A stretch of 64,000 nt of DNA from Stenopsyche tienmushanensis (lineage: Eukaryota > Arthropoda > Insecta > Trichoptera > Stenopsychidae), in NCBI GenBank assembly GCA_008973525.1, contig WACJ01000101.1:1-64000 (forward strand). Reading direction: 5' to 3'. The notes beneath the pieces were generated by a model, which was not told the origin of the DNA, did not search any database, and worked only from the letters and a program-made list of their open reading frames with translations. The position numbers and the translations under genes are program-made. Shown here piece after piece: positions 1 through 11,378 of this stretch; within the stretch, counting starts at the first letter, position 1; each line of letters begins with the position of its first letter.

Positions 1-939
1 CACATATTTTTTTTAATAAAAGCCTGACACCATTGCTACATATCCTGGTGATATATATATGTCAATTTTCAGTGTTAAAATACACCATTCAAATATATAT
101 TTTTATATACAACGAAAAAATACTGGATGTCGTCCTTATGTTTTGTTAATGTGTAATTTAATCAATGCCTTTTCATATAATTCACGTGCCACATATTGAA
201 AACCTCTGTTATGCTTAAATAAATTTATGCAGAAAGCTCTTTGGTAAGCACCACTAAAATTTCGTTTCAATCTGCTGGTTTAAGAATTATGTCAATTTTA
301 CGAAAGTAGACTTTAATAAATTTCTTACAAAATCGACTTTGTGCGAGACTTAATTCTGAGCACCCGGATCGTAAAGGTTCGAATTAAAAATGATTCGAAT
401 ACGTTTTCGATGTGTTGCTTTTGACGCCAAACGAACTGCTCAAAGGTATGAATTGAAATGATGACGTTTGTATCAATCTGCCGCACGACATAGACCACCG
501 AAGACCGAACGCGTAGCAAGCTTACAACAAATCAACGGTTGCTATGCTTTGTTTACCTTAGCGCCATAATGATGCATCCGTTAAACGTCTCACAAAACAC
601 ATTTCGCATACAAACAATGGTTGTGCTAATTTAAAAACAGTATGTTATCTTATTAAATTTCGAGTATTGTGACACTGACAAATTTAATATAATTTTCAAT
701 TGCATGAAGCATTATCATGTGTATATTACTCGTAAATCGAATGTCATCATAGACGAGACATCTTTCATAAATAAGTATGGCATTTAGTTATCGACTGAAT
801 ATTTGAACTTTTCATATTTGCCGAGGCCACCGTTTGCGGAATGCTAACATTTGTTCATAAACTTAAAGCACGATTACGTTCCTTTTGTCCTTTATTTCAC
901 AGTGTGTGTATAATTTCGTCTCTCTTTTTCTTCTTGCAG
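1..939. other. Upstream noncoding region, probably a 5' UTR intron
   Basis: No coding exon is recognisable here. The stretch ends in a pyrimidine-rich tract and a CAG splice acceptor at 937-939, so the last part is probably an intron lying between an upstream noncoding first exon (outside the window or not recognisable) and the first coding exon. A dispersed repeat lies at 235-405. No TATA box or initiator can be argued with confidence. Confidence 0.5.
235..405 (+). repeat. Dispersed repeat, second copy at 40082-40250
   Basis: About 170 bases match, with many substitutions and small gaps, a block at 40082-40250 in the same orientation. Shared landmarks are 'aaatttcgttt', 'attttacgaaag/attttcacgaaag' and 'aatttctt.c.aaatc'. 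No terminal repeats or coding content can be seen, so the family is unknown. It is old, judging by the divergence between the two copies. Confidence 0.6.
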
Positions 940-967
940 TTAAAACTCTCTGGAATGTAATAAGAAG

Positions 968-1043
968 ATGGCAGTCAAGATGAAGGTGCATGTCGCGCTC
1001 CTGCTCAGCATCCTCGTCAGCCACGCACGTGCCCTGGAGCCAA
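968..1043 (+). CDS. Ddr: Discoidin domain receptor, first coding exon (signal peptide)
   Basis: This is the start of a DDR-type receptor tyrosine kinase gene. The exon runs 940-1043, between a CAG acceptor and a GTGAGT donor at 1044. The ATG at 968 is preceded by an in-frame TAA at 941, so the reading frame begins here. A second ATG at 980 is a possible alternative start. The 25 encoded residues form a signal peptide: basic start (K4, K6), hydrophobic core at residues 7-18, and an A-R-A motif at 20-22 suggesting cleavage before Leu23. The exon ends in phase 1 and joins exon two without a break. The symbol follows the insect family; whether this is the smal or the Ddr paralogue cannot be told from this part. 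Confidence 0.85.
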
Positions 1044-1335
1044 GTGAGTAATCAAACATGTTTATATCCTCAATTTTCACCTGAACTGGCCAATTACAAG
1101 CTCATCAAGGTGTTGAACTGAGCCACTTAAATCCAAATTTATGTGATCAATCATTCATAAAAAGATTAACAACTCGACGCGCAGTTTTGAAGTATATTTT
1201 TAATATAAAACCGGGCAGAATTTTGCTTCATATGAAATTCAACGTGACTAAATGAATGCCTAAGAAACATATCACATATGAAATATGAATAACGTGGCCT
1301 CATATTGGTGATACGCTCTGATAAGCAATGCTGAA

Positions 1336-1742
1336 TCAACCCTTTTATAAACTTAGATGTTATATTTGTATGTCCGCCATTTGTCATCCGTACAAATTTA
1401 TCTGTCAGGACCGTCGCAGCGTGTATGAAGCTTGTATATTCGGTCATTTCTTTGCGTAAACATAAACAATACCTTTGAAATCGATTTATTATATCATTCG
1501 TATATCATTATTAGTTGATAAATTTGGGTTAAAGATGTATACAATTGTACTATGTACTCAGGATACTCTCTCCGTCTCTGTCTCTCATTCATAATCTCTG
1601 GAGCTGCAAGATAATATCTTTGTCTCTGTTTCTCTCCAAACTCAACGTGCAAGATACTCTCCGTCAATATCTGTCTCCGAGCTCAACGTGTAAGAATGCT
1701 CTTTCTGAATGACTGAAATTCGCTCGCAAATAGGCGATCATG
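1336..1742 (+). mobile_element. piggyBac-like MITE, family II, degraded copy
   Basis: The sequence matches the other family II copies: the 'ttagatgttatatttgtatgtccgcc' block, the 'ctgtcaggaccg.cgcagcgtgtatgaagctt' block, then the CT-rich 'ccgtctctgtctc' stretch and 'gctctttctgaat'. The 5' end (TCAACCCTTT) is a decayed TTAACCCTTT followed by a small deletion. The right part ends in the 'cgctcgcaaataggcgatca' variant rather than the 'gaggggttaa' end. It is noncoding and non-autonomous. The classification rests on TTAA plus CCC-type ends seen in better copies. Confidence 0.75.
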
Positions 1743-1871
1743 GATTTTTAAAGGCTTAGAGCAGAAATACTCCATAGTTCTCTGATGATGGCAATTTTTG
1801 GAAGGCAAACCTTAATTTGAATTAAAGTGGAATAGATTCTGCTTTGGATTGATGGAATTAACTTGTCATTC

Positions 1872-2038
1872 AATACATTAATGAGCTTTTTAAATACATA
1901 AAATATTAATGAAGGGATATTTTAACCCCTTAAAGAGGTAAGACAGTGTAAAAATTTGACACTGTGTCTTACCTCTTTAAGGGGTTAAAATATCCCTTCA
2001 TTAATATTTTATGTATTTAAAAAGCTCATTAATGTATT
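1872..2038. repeat. Near-perfect 167-bp palindrome containing two MITE ends
   Basis: The arms 1872-1945 and 1965-2038 are exact inverted complements (74 bp each) around a 19-bp spacer. The inner 24 bases of each arm read TTAACCCCTTAAAGAGGTAAG..., which matches the 3' terminus of family II piggyBac-like MITEs (compare 46605-46628). The outer 50 bases of each arm are not MITE sequence. The locus therefore looks like a MITE end plus its flank copied into an inverted duplication. The perfect match between arms suggests a recent event or ongoing correction. Confidence 0.9.
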
Positions 2039-2839
2039 TTAATATATTTTTTAGACTATCATATCTTCTATGTGATTAACAGTCAAAATTAGAGATTTTT
2101 AATTGGTTGTTCAGTCCATTAAAAATATCAAAATTGATTTAAATGTGTGTCGATTACAGAACATTGAAATTCCATTTTTTTTATACTTTTAAACAACTTT
2201 TGGAAAACAAGATCTAATTTTAAAATGACATTAAAAACAACCATTTAAAAAAATGTCATCGTCGATATCACTAATTGTTATAAAAATAATCGCCATAACG
2301 TTAGAATAGTCCTTGTATGACGATCGAAACGGCCATATTTTCACTGTGAATAGCCTGTTTTATTTAGCAGTATAATTTATTTATCAGTTTAAATTGGTTC
2401 TCTATACAAACGGAAATAAATCTTGCGTGTTACAGTGTTATTAAATTGAGAATAATTTCAGTGATGTCTTTCATTGTCTTGTTTTGTGACGCACCCTATG
2501 TCATCTCGACAATATTAACGCCATATAAAATTAATTTATTAATAATTAGGGTCATTAAAGGCCCCGCCTGCAAATTAATATGTAAACGGCCTCAATAAAA
2601 TATTAAACTTCATTAAGCAACCTGGGGGCGGGCGCCCTGATTTATGGAACGATGACATTTCGCGTCGATTAATTACTGGGCGCCATGTTTATTGAAATTC
2701 GGGCAACACTGGGCACATTCGATAATGTGTCGCAAATGACATTTCACTCGTTAATGAAATATTATCTATAAATTATGGGTCCATTGTTCCGACAGGGACC
2801 GCGTTCCTCACGCCGTCCTGATGACGTAGGGTCCGAGTG

Positions 2840-2864
2840 GTTCCTCTATGATTCATAGAGGAAC
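2840..2864. repeat. Perfect 12-bp-arm hairpin
   Basis: GTTCCTCTATGA and its exact inverse TCATAGAGGAAC are separated by a single T. It lies inside a GC-richer intronic patch (about 2560-2880). It could be a palindromic regulatory site or a transposon relic. No function can be assigned. Confidence 0.8.
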
Positions 2865-3109
2865 TACATCGGAATGTAGATTGGATTGAAGTGATTCGGA
2901 AGACAGTGCTTAAGCGTAGAATGCTTTATGAGAATTGGTAACCATGTTTAATTATCTGATATATTACGGATACCCAGACAAAAGGGCGTTTTTTTAATGA
3001 GTAACTTTGATGGTCAGTTGTGTTTCCTCTGTCGATCAGATTACGTGTCTTTTTTTATCAGTGTTCGGTGAACGACTTGAGCGTGTCTTAAGCAAAACAC
3101 TACAAAAAC

Positions 3110-3620
3110 AACCCCTATTAACAATGGAAGGCTTTGTTCCAAGCAAACTATTTTTTGCTGCTGAATGTTGCTTGAGTTTCATTTAAAAAAAACGGAAACT
3201 ACAGCAACTAAAAATATCTGTGCCATTTATGGTGAAGTTCTGTCAGTTCAACAATGCCAGAAATGGTTTAAAAAATTAAAATCGCGCAGTTTTTTCTTAG
3301 TAGGACAAACCAAGAAGTGAATCTCCTAAAAGTTAAAGATGTTCATTCATTCAAGAAAGAAGAAGAATGGATATTCATGGTTCTGCTGCTGAATTGCTGA
3401 AATAACCATGACTGAAAAATACCGCAGTCAACTGGACAGAATACAAAATGAATTGAAAAATAAGAGGTCTGCTTTGATTAATCGTCACACGGGTTATCTT
3501 TAACACATCAACGCACGGCCTCACACCGCTAAAATCGCTTGGGATAAATTAACCACTTGGTTGGAGAACGATTTAGCATCCCACACAATCACCAGACCTA
3601 GCACCATCTAATTACCATCG
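3110..3620 (+). pseudogene. Mariner transposase remnant
   Basis: Scattered frames read as mariner transposase. A stretch near 3190-3275 reads like the helix-turn-helix region (VQQCQKWFKKLKS). Another at 3425-3590 carries SQLDRIQNELKNKRSALINR, followed after a frame break by NARPHTAKIAWDKL. The catalytic aspartate in the usual HxDNARPH motif is replaced (HINARPH). Stops, frameshifts and a large central deletion make it a dead relic. I could not find terminal inverted repeats. Confidence 0.75.
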
Positions 3621-3738
3621 TTTCAAGCGATAGAGATGATGCTTGTATCTTATCTACCAAAACTTTGGGCAACATATTGGGCAACGAGAGTGTTAAAACG
3701 ATTGTTCAAAGGCCCTCCGCAACGCTTGTCTACCCGGC

Positions 3739-4405
3739 TTATCCCTTTGAGTAGTGAGCTAATTTAAAATCATCATAGTCTTAGATGCCATATTTGCTTG
3801 TCCGCCACTTATACATACAAATCCACTTATATGTCAGGACCGCAGCGGCGCGTATGAAGCTTATATTTAACACTTTCGTCACCCAACATGAATCGGTGTT
3901 GTTTCTCACGGGGATGGAATTCAATAGTCGGAGCGTAAACAGAAGGAATATCGATGTTATATTATAACGCACGGGATTAACATAGACGACATGTGGCGCA
4001 TCTTCTCTTAGGTATTATTTTATGTTAGATCTATAAGCTTGACTCTGTCATTAGTTAAATTAACAAAAAGTGAAGATAAGCAAGTGCGAATAGACAAGGA
4101 TAAACATTGTCGATAGCATAAAATATTAGATCATTTCTTTAAGTAAACATAAACAATTCACCTTAAATCGATTAATTATATCATTCACACATAAATATTA
4201 GTCGATAAATTTGGGCTATCGATCTATACAATCGTGCGATGTACGCAGGAAGCTCTCCGTCTCTGTCTCCCATGCACAGCTACCGAACTGCGCAACATTT
4301 TATCCGTCTCTATTTCTCTCCCAGCTCGACGAACAAGAGTGCTATTTCTGAATCATCGGAATTCGCTCGCAAATACGCGATCATCCTACCATACAGGTCT
4401 CAAAA
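3739..4405 (+). mobile_element. piggyBac-like MITE, family II
   Basis: Begins TTAT-CCCTTTGAGTAGTGAGC (a one-base change from TTAA) and follows the family II consensus through the 'cgccacttatacatacaaatccacttat' and CT-rich blocks to 'gcgatcatcctaccatacagg'. The end resembles the copy at 51843 rather than the GGGGTTAA end of 45951-46628. ORFs crossing it, including a 139-codon one at 4239, have no family features and are shadows of the repeat. Confidence 0.75.
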
Positions 4406-6082
4406 GGAACAAGAAGGTGCTAAGACCGCACCAACGTTGGAAGCTTTTCAGCCGAATTTTCAAAGTCCATATTTTAAACGCCTGCCGCCTTTTACTCATG
4501 GCGTCCATCCCTTGATTTTGACCTATTCAGAAAGACGTAGCAGCGTAAGATTCGGAGTCAGCACACTCTTCATTTTTAAAAAAGCCACCCTTATTTTCTC
4601 GATTCTAATGCAGATTTCATTGCCGTTGTCACCCGATTCATTTAGACTGCTCCCGTGATAATATTTGATGTGTGTGACTCTCTAACTTCTAATCATCAGT
4701 CACTTTGTCTTTTTTTGGTTCGATTTGAGTCCCATTGGAGCTATAGTCTGCAAATCTGTGTCTGCAAATCATGTGGTCAATAGTATATTATCATTAGCAT
4801 ACTTAATGTCATTGATGGACAATTCGACACAGTGTATTTTTCTAACGTTTCAAATAATTATTCTCGAAATAAAGGTTAAATACCAGTGAAGAGAGCACAT
4901 ATCCAATTGGTATATAAATGGCTTGATATACGCAAATCATGAGTATCTTTTATGCCTGGATATAAAATACAAATAAGGTTTCATTCGTTTGTTCGCTCCA
5001 CATAGCCTGTTGCAGACTATTTTTGCGTATCTTACTTATGTGATACATTCAATGTGATCATTTTTAGGATACTTGATGGGAACGCTGTATTTATTCGTAT
5101 GATTTAAATTTTCCATGTGACTTGTCAAGAATGATGGCAGGCTCTACGGCCATTACTGGCAATCAAATTCTCGGTACGCAGACAACACCCACTCGCGACA
5201 AATCCGGATGGTCTCACGTGTGCGACATAATTGCGTCACGATCTCAGGTTTTATACGTTCCAAAAATATCATTAGGTCCACAATAACTAAATTACATGTC
5301 GATTGTCTGCCGTAACCTTTCCGAGAAGCCAACTGTCAAATGAGAGCTCGTGTGTCGAAGTATAATTGCTCGGTCTAGATATATGTACGTAGAAAAACCG
5401 CTATGCATACTACACTGTAATTAGTATTTGAATTTCCAATTGTGGAGTAAGCTTATTTTTCTTGGCTTAGGCGGCATCCATCAAAGTATGATGGGATCAA
5501 AAACCATTTTTTGATCTAAAATAAATTATTTTATTGTTAAAAAAAATCATTTTTCATCATGTATTCGACAGAAGATTTTGTTTCAATTCGTTTTAAGCTA
5601 TCAGGTCAATTTATTATAAACAACTCGAAACTCGAACTTTTCGGGTTGTCCATGGCTTCCATTTAGTATCTGCCTACACATCACAAACGTTTATTGTTAA
5701 TGATAGCTATTGACAGTTGCGCTAGCAAGAATAAGCAATGCGCTAATCACGGGTTGTACATATCGGATCCTTTGACAGTTCTGACTGCTTAATTGGTTTA
5801 AATTTATACTTGTTGCTTGGGTGCATTTCAACGACATCGTATGTCTCAATTCTTCGAAATTCTTGGTATAACATCTCATTTTCCATTAGAACAAATAAAA
5901 AAATATAAATTAATGGCCTTACTTCAACGAAGCAAAAACGAATGACTCTTGAGAGAATGAATACAATCAAAAACCAACTTTCACATATACGTATTGTAAA
6001 TACTTTTTTGATTAAAATTTTAGTTTAATTTTAGGCTTAATTATCTGGCCGTGGTCATTATTGATATAATTAGTGCAACCTA

Positions 6083-6636
6083 CACTTATCCCCCGATTTA
6101 CGCGGTATTTTCCTTGCGCGGTTTCACTTAAAAGCGGTCGAGAAAATATGTTTTTTTTGTTTTGATGTGTTTTGTAATGTAATGATATCGAGAAATTATT
6201 TACCGATGACGTTATAGCGAAGAGGAATTAGTTGGCCTTATTTTAATACCCGGAACGGATCGTGTACATGCAGATGAATCTTCCGAACCGTCATTATTTA
6301 CTGCAAAAAATTTAGATGACCCTCTCAAGCTATCAAGAAAATTGGAAAACATTATGTTCAAAATTGATCCAAACACGGAACGTAATCTCAATTTCTAAAG
6401 AAACATTCGAAACACTTGTACACAATATGAAGAAATATATAAATACCTAAAAAATCACTATGTTTTTAATTAAAAAAAAAACTATTCATGAAAGCTCGAA
6501 TATTTCCGCTAATTCTCAAATTTAATTGACCAGTTCTATTTATGTAATAGAACTTATTTATGTAATATTCGTTTTATTTATGTAATAGAACCTATCTTGT
6601 GTGTTTGTATGAATACCGCGTAATTCGGGAGATGAG
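6083..6636 (+). mobile_element. pogo/Tigger-type element, internally deleted
   Basis: The inverted ends CACTTATCCCCCGATTTACG and CTCATCTCCCGAATTACGCG (read inward) are flanked by TA at 6081-6082 and 6637-6638, as in Tc1/pogo transposons. Near 6260-6400 a short + frame ends in NLDDPLKLSRKLENIMFKID... and a stop, which resembles the C-terminal tail of Tigger/jerky-type DDE transposases. The catalytic core is gone, so it is non-autonomous. A short tandem 'atttatgtaatagaac' motif at 6532-6593 lies inside it. Confidence 0.75.
6532..6593 (+). repeat. Short tandem repeat, 'tatttatgtaatagaac' unit
   Basis: Three imperfect units containing 'tttatgtaata' follow one another, two of them ending in GAAC. 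They sit in the noncoding right part of the pogo-type element and may be sub-terminal transposase-binding repeats. Confidence 0.6.
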
Positions 6637-6664
6637 TATATTTTCTTTATACGCATATCATAAT

Positions 6665-7160
6665 TAGGGAATCAAATCACGGGATCCCGGACAGTTTTAA
6701 GGTGCTCATAAATCCCGAGATTAGTAAACGTAATCCCGAAAAAATCGGGATTGAAATTTTTATCTAACAGAAATCGTACAGCTCGCCAGCGCGATGAAGG
6801 ATACTAAATCGAGACATTCCCGCTGAAATCTGGACGCTTGGAAATAGTGGCGTAACTACTAATTGGCGAGATTAGGCAACGCCTACGGGTCATAAATATC
6901 TAATCTTTGTATATACATATATAACAGTACATATATGTTTTTCAAATTGTTATATTAACTATTCCCTACCGGTGATGTATTTACTACACCTCGACTCTAA
7001 TAATGGGAATATCGATATGAAATATAATAGATACGGGATTCAGATTTTTTGTATTCCTCCCTAATATAATTACGAATCACATCAAAGTATTATAGTATAT
7101 AAGTATTCATCTTCAGCGACGGAAATAAATAATTTGTCGGGAAATCGGGAATTTTGCGAG
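6665..7160 (+). mobile_element. hAT element fragment, family III (TAGGGAATCCAATCCCG ends)
   Basis: Starts TAGGGAATCAAATCACGGG 27 bp after the pogo-type element and follows family III (copies at 10658, 36676 and 43850). It runs through the 'ctaaatcgagacattcccg' and 'gatgtatttactacacctcgactctaataatggg' blocks, then stops abruptly at 'ggaattttgcgag'. The coding end is missing in this copy. hAT identity comes from transposase motifs in the other copies. Confidence 0.8.
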
Positions 7161-10079
7161 TTTTTAAATGCAGGAAAATGCAAATTTTTCATTCCGAATA
7201 TTTTGATGGAGTCGTTCCGTTTTTTCGAATGCAAACGATGAATATCGCGAGACTTATGGCGGAGATGCACTTTTTTTTTAAATAACTGATCAAGATTTTT
7301 CAACAGCTTATTTGGAACGCTTCCAAGAATATATTTTGTTTGAAGTTGTGCAATTTTTTACGACGCACATTCTGCACTATGCTAATATTTTTTGTATCGT
7401 CCCCCCTTGATATTTTATCTCGGTTCGAAAGGGGGTGAGTCTGAGAACATCGGGGCTTATTTGTAATCACTAAAAGCCGTTGTCGTATGTTGTTTTATTG
7501 GCGCTCGACAAAAATTATGCAGAGACACGAAACGCCAAAAATAAGCGGCATTGTGTTTGAGCTCCATGAAAAGTATTAGTCCGATACATATTTTACAGCA
7601 GCTCATATTTATGATATTTACTAATATAATACTCCAAGGGGTGTGAGGTGACATGAATAAAAAAAATGATGGGGTGCAGTGAAAATTATGTCGATTTTTG
7701 GCGGGGTCAGATAGCACCACCCACTGTTTGTTGAACGCCGTCCCTTAGTACGTCCATCTGATGTAAGAATTTATTCAGACGGGATATATTTTAAATAAAT
7801 ATCGGAAAACTTTAACCAATCGATATTGGTTTTTGTTATTATTAATATATGATATTTTACCTTGAAAATTTATTTCAAAGTTATGTACTGAAAGCTTAAT
7901 TTATATCCTTCAAAATGCTCAAAGATATTTTCTCAATGCAGTGCTCTAGCAGTTTCCACAGTTTTCCTTGCAACTCATCAAATTTTAATCCTAGTTTATT
8001 GCTTTAGTTCGTAAATTTTCAGTAAAGTATAAGACCAGCGCCATTTTAACTGTGAATACGACATGATAAATAACTCTCCAAATTTAATGAATTTTCATTC
8101 GCAATATGAAGTAGACTTGATGGAGTCTTAGAGTTGAAGAGATGATGTAAGACCTATTAGAACATCCACGGTCCAAAATTGAAGTTTTCCGTCACATATT
8201 TACCTAGGCGAATGTGAATTTCGCCGAAGGTGGATGCTCGCTCAATTCCTCCAGTGCACTGTTGACTCTCTGTAGAATTAGAAAAAGAGAGATTGGAAAG
8301 AAATGGTCACCAATAAAAGAAAACGGAAAAGGCTATTCAGGAGAGCCGACCTTTAAAAAGTGCTTTTCTCCAGACGGTATTAAACTCAAGGTTTCCATTT
8401 TAGCAAAACGCCCAAATGGCCTCCATTGCAGACAAATGTCAAGCTCGGTATATATTTTGTACGTGTGCGCTATTATTCAGAAATGAGCTAAAACGATTAA
8501 AGATTATCGATTAAGCTTCACAAAAATAATCACAGTTTAGTTGAATGGTTACTTCAAATTATTTTCCGATTCCTTTAATAGTTGTGCTAATCTTTTACTT
8601 AAAAAAATCGCATATAGACGTATAAAATCGCAACAAATTAAATTCGGATTTGATTATACAAAATTTGTTTTAAATGTATTATATATTAAAACAGAATTAT
8701 GCATTAGTATCTGATATATAAAAAATAGTTTCTGTTTGTTCGTATGTAATGCGCTTCTATACCGTTCATCCGATTGCGATAAAACTTTGTTAGCTCACTG
8801 TTTACACTTGTAAAAATAATATAAGCATAGATATTGTATGGATGCACCATGTTGGCGCATATTGGTCTGGTGAAATGAAGTTGGCCTTCGAGACGAGAGC
8901 GAGTATGCATATGCTTTTAGATCCACGTATTGCGTTTATTTTCAAATAATTAATAATTTCAACGTCGGTTAATTCTATGATAATTAATATGGAACACGTC
9001 TAAAAAATATATCTAATATTTCAAAACTACTGACAGCGTGATTTTAACCACAATTTGAATTAAGTTTATGCAATGAGAGTTTGAGAGCTCATCCACTGTA
9101 TCTTTGTGAATTTTTTGCAAGTATCTCAACATGCACCCTGTCGACTGCAAACACCATAAAATTTAGGTGTCCTCCTCGTGTTTGTTATTTACTTTTTGCA
9201 TCTTTTTTTTTGAAAATCGAGGGTCAAACGTATACCACACCCCGAAAATGGCTTAATTTAAATAACGACACCATCAATTCGGATAAGAGTGACAAACGCA
9301 GAGGCGTCCATAATTCAAAAATAAGTTTTGTAACGTAAACAGATTTCAGTTTTAAGAGGGGGTTAAATTTTCATCCCCCCCCCCCCCATTGCTAATATCT
9401 GCACCCGTAAAAAGCGGATTACTTAGTCGACAGTTTTTTTTGAAGGGGGAGTAGAAAAACAGTTTTCTTCGATTGTGGCCGCTGCGAACTTTCGTTGCGA
9501 ATTATGTTTCATGCTCAATTTCTTAGAGTAATTTATGAGCGCGCCATAAATCAATGTTTTTTTTACCTTTCATAGATTTTATTTATGAAAATATTCACCC
9601 TTTTACTATTTTTAATAAATAATAAATGGAATCGTATTTTGTGCAATTATATGTGTACAAATGCCACGATATGTACAAATTATTACATACTTTTTGCGCT
9701 TTAAACCATATGATTCATTAGCTTTAAAAAAATGGTTTAACGCGTTCATCGCAAATACACCTCGATTCAGGCGAAAGATAATGATATGCGTATCCCGACG
9801 GAAATGTGTTAATATGTATAAATTTTTGTATGTCTCACACATCAACACAATCGAGCGGACACATTTTGCATTGATGATATGAAAGCTTTTTAATGATCGT
9901 GATGGTAATGTTAAGTTAAGTGTTTCATTGTAGAGTAAATTTAATCTTGGATTCATTATGATCTACTAAACCAAAAGTTGATGAGTCCACTAAAAGCGGT
10001 ATTTCTCATCAACGCCATGTAGTTAACTCCGTAATTTGATTTTATCTCCGTTTCTAATTAAATTCTTCTTTAATTTCAG

Positions 10080-10185
10080 TGCAATGCGGAGCTCCTTTAG
10101 GAATGGAAAATGGTGCGATTCCTGATAAAAATATTACTGCTAGCTCATCGTTCGATGATGGAAACGTAGGACCACAGCATGGAAG
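10080..10185 (+). CDS. Ddr: Discoidin domain receptor, second coding exon
   Basis: Bounded by TTTCAG before 10080 and GTAAGC after 10185. It completes codon 26 and encodes residues 27-60 plus two bases of Arg61, starting QCGAPLGMENGAIPDKNITA. This is the N-terminal edge of the F5/8-type discoidin domain. C28 is the domain's first cysteine, and 'LGM..G.IPD.(N/D)ITASS' is the hallmark DDR opening. Phe50 sits where human DDR2 has Trp52, a collagen-contact residue. The phase-2 end joins exon three to give GPQHGRLRSESNGGAWCP, which matches the family with no missing residues. Confidence 0.92.
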
Positions 10186-10657
10186 GTAAGCGTTTTATTT
10201 TTTACATTCAATGTTTTGCGATTCCCCATATTCAAGTGTAACGATCCGGTAAAAATAAGTTTGCAAAATATGTCGCGCCGTTATTTTCCGATATCTCCTA
10301 GTGTTACGGCAAAACTTTAACCATGATCTGACTGAGATATCATCTGGCGGCCCCGACTTGGGCGAGACTCTTGCAAAGCAAATAAGGAAGAATAACAAAC
10401 GGAAATCAAATAAAATAAATATTTTCCTTGTCGGCGAATATCGGACTCTTTGAGTGTGGGGGATCAAGAAAAATATTCGGAACCCTGACGCCAGCAATCG
10501 GAAAAGGGGGTGCCTGGATGCATCCATACAAAATGAATAATGATTAATGTCTTCCTAAACCAAATGTGATTATCGTAGTTGCTGTATATTCTGCGAACTA
10601 TAAATACGACAAGGCCTTAAAGTGGCCATAAAATGATACACACCCATAAGTTAGGAC

Positions 10658-11378
10658 TAGGGAATCCAATCCCGAGCCAAAATATCGATCCCGGGGTTTC
10701 GGAATTGCATTAGACCATCCCGGGACCGGGGTTTTCAATAGTTTAAGAAATTACATTAGTCAAAAATTACATTGGTCAAATTTGATCAAAAATTACTAAT
10801 AAGTCAGACAACTTGCTGCTGAAAATGCACACTCAGCCTCCACACTCGTTGGAAGTATCGTCATCAGATATTTAAATGATAGTTCGAGTTGATGACCGCG
10901 TTAGTCCCCATTTTCGTATAGCACCATCAATGTGACTGATAAAATTCCTTTCTGCCGAGACACGGATTAAAACTCGCAAAATTCCCGATTTCCCGACAAA
11001 TTATTTATTTCCATCACTGCAAATGAATAATTATATACTGTAATACTTTGATGTGATTCGTAATTATATCACGGAGGAATACAAAAATTCTGAACCCCGT
11101 ATCTATTATATTTCATATCGATATTCCCATTGTCAGAGTCGAGGTGTAGTAAATACATCACCGGTAGGGAATGGTTAATATAACAATTTGAAAAGCATAT
11201 ATGTACTGTATATATGTATATACAAAGATCAGACATTTAAGGCCCGAAGGCGTCGCCTAAGTTCGCAAATTAGTAGTTACGCCACTGTTTCAAAGCGTCC
11301 AGATTTCGGCGGAAATGTTTCGATTTAGTATCCTTCATCGTGCTGATGAGCTGTACGATTTCTGTTAGATAAAAATTT
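10658..11378 (-). mobile_element. hAT element, family III, truncated at one end
   Basis: Begins with an intact terminus TAGGGAATCCAATCCCGAGC and then runs as the reverse complement of the family III copies at 6665 and 36676. The block near 10810-10880 is the reverse strand of the 'AERAFSAA' dimerisation region, broken by frameshifts. It ends without the second terminus near 11378 ('agataaaaatttcc'). No target duplication can be shown because one end is lost. Confidence 0.8.

Larger units (their letters stand above)
1044..10079 (+). other. Intron one of the DDR gene (about 9.0 kb)
   Basis: The donor is GTGAGT at 1044 and the acceptor is TTTCAG ending at 10079; the intron is phase 1. It holds piggyBac-like MITE copies (1336-1742, 3739-4405), a long palindrome (1872-2038), a mariner remnant (3110-3620), a pogo-type element (6083-6636) and a hAT fragment (6665-7160). 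I see nothing gene-like in 2040-3100, 4410-6080 or 7165-10079. ORFs there are short and lack family motifs. A 13-base C run occurs near 9376. The stretch 2560-2880 is GC-richer than its surroundings. Confidence 0.85.

Noticed and set aside
4239..4658. 139-codon plus-strand ORF
   Set aside because: It runs through a family II MITE into unrelated DNA, is not conserved between copies and has no domain.
8214..8486. 90-codon plus-strand ORF with reasonable composition
   Set aside because: No domain, no splice context, no homology I recognise; length is within chance for this amount of DNA.
10195..10527. 110-codon minus-strand ORF just after exon two
   Set aside because: No family features, unlikely amino-acid make-up and position within the intron next to the donor; treated as chance.
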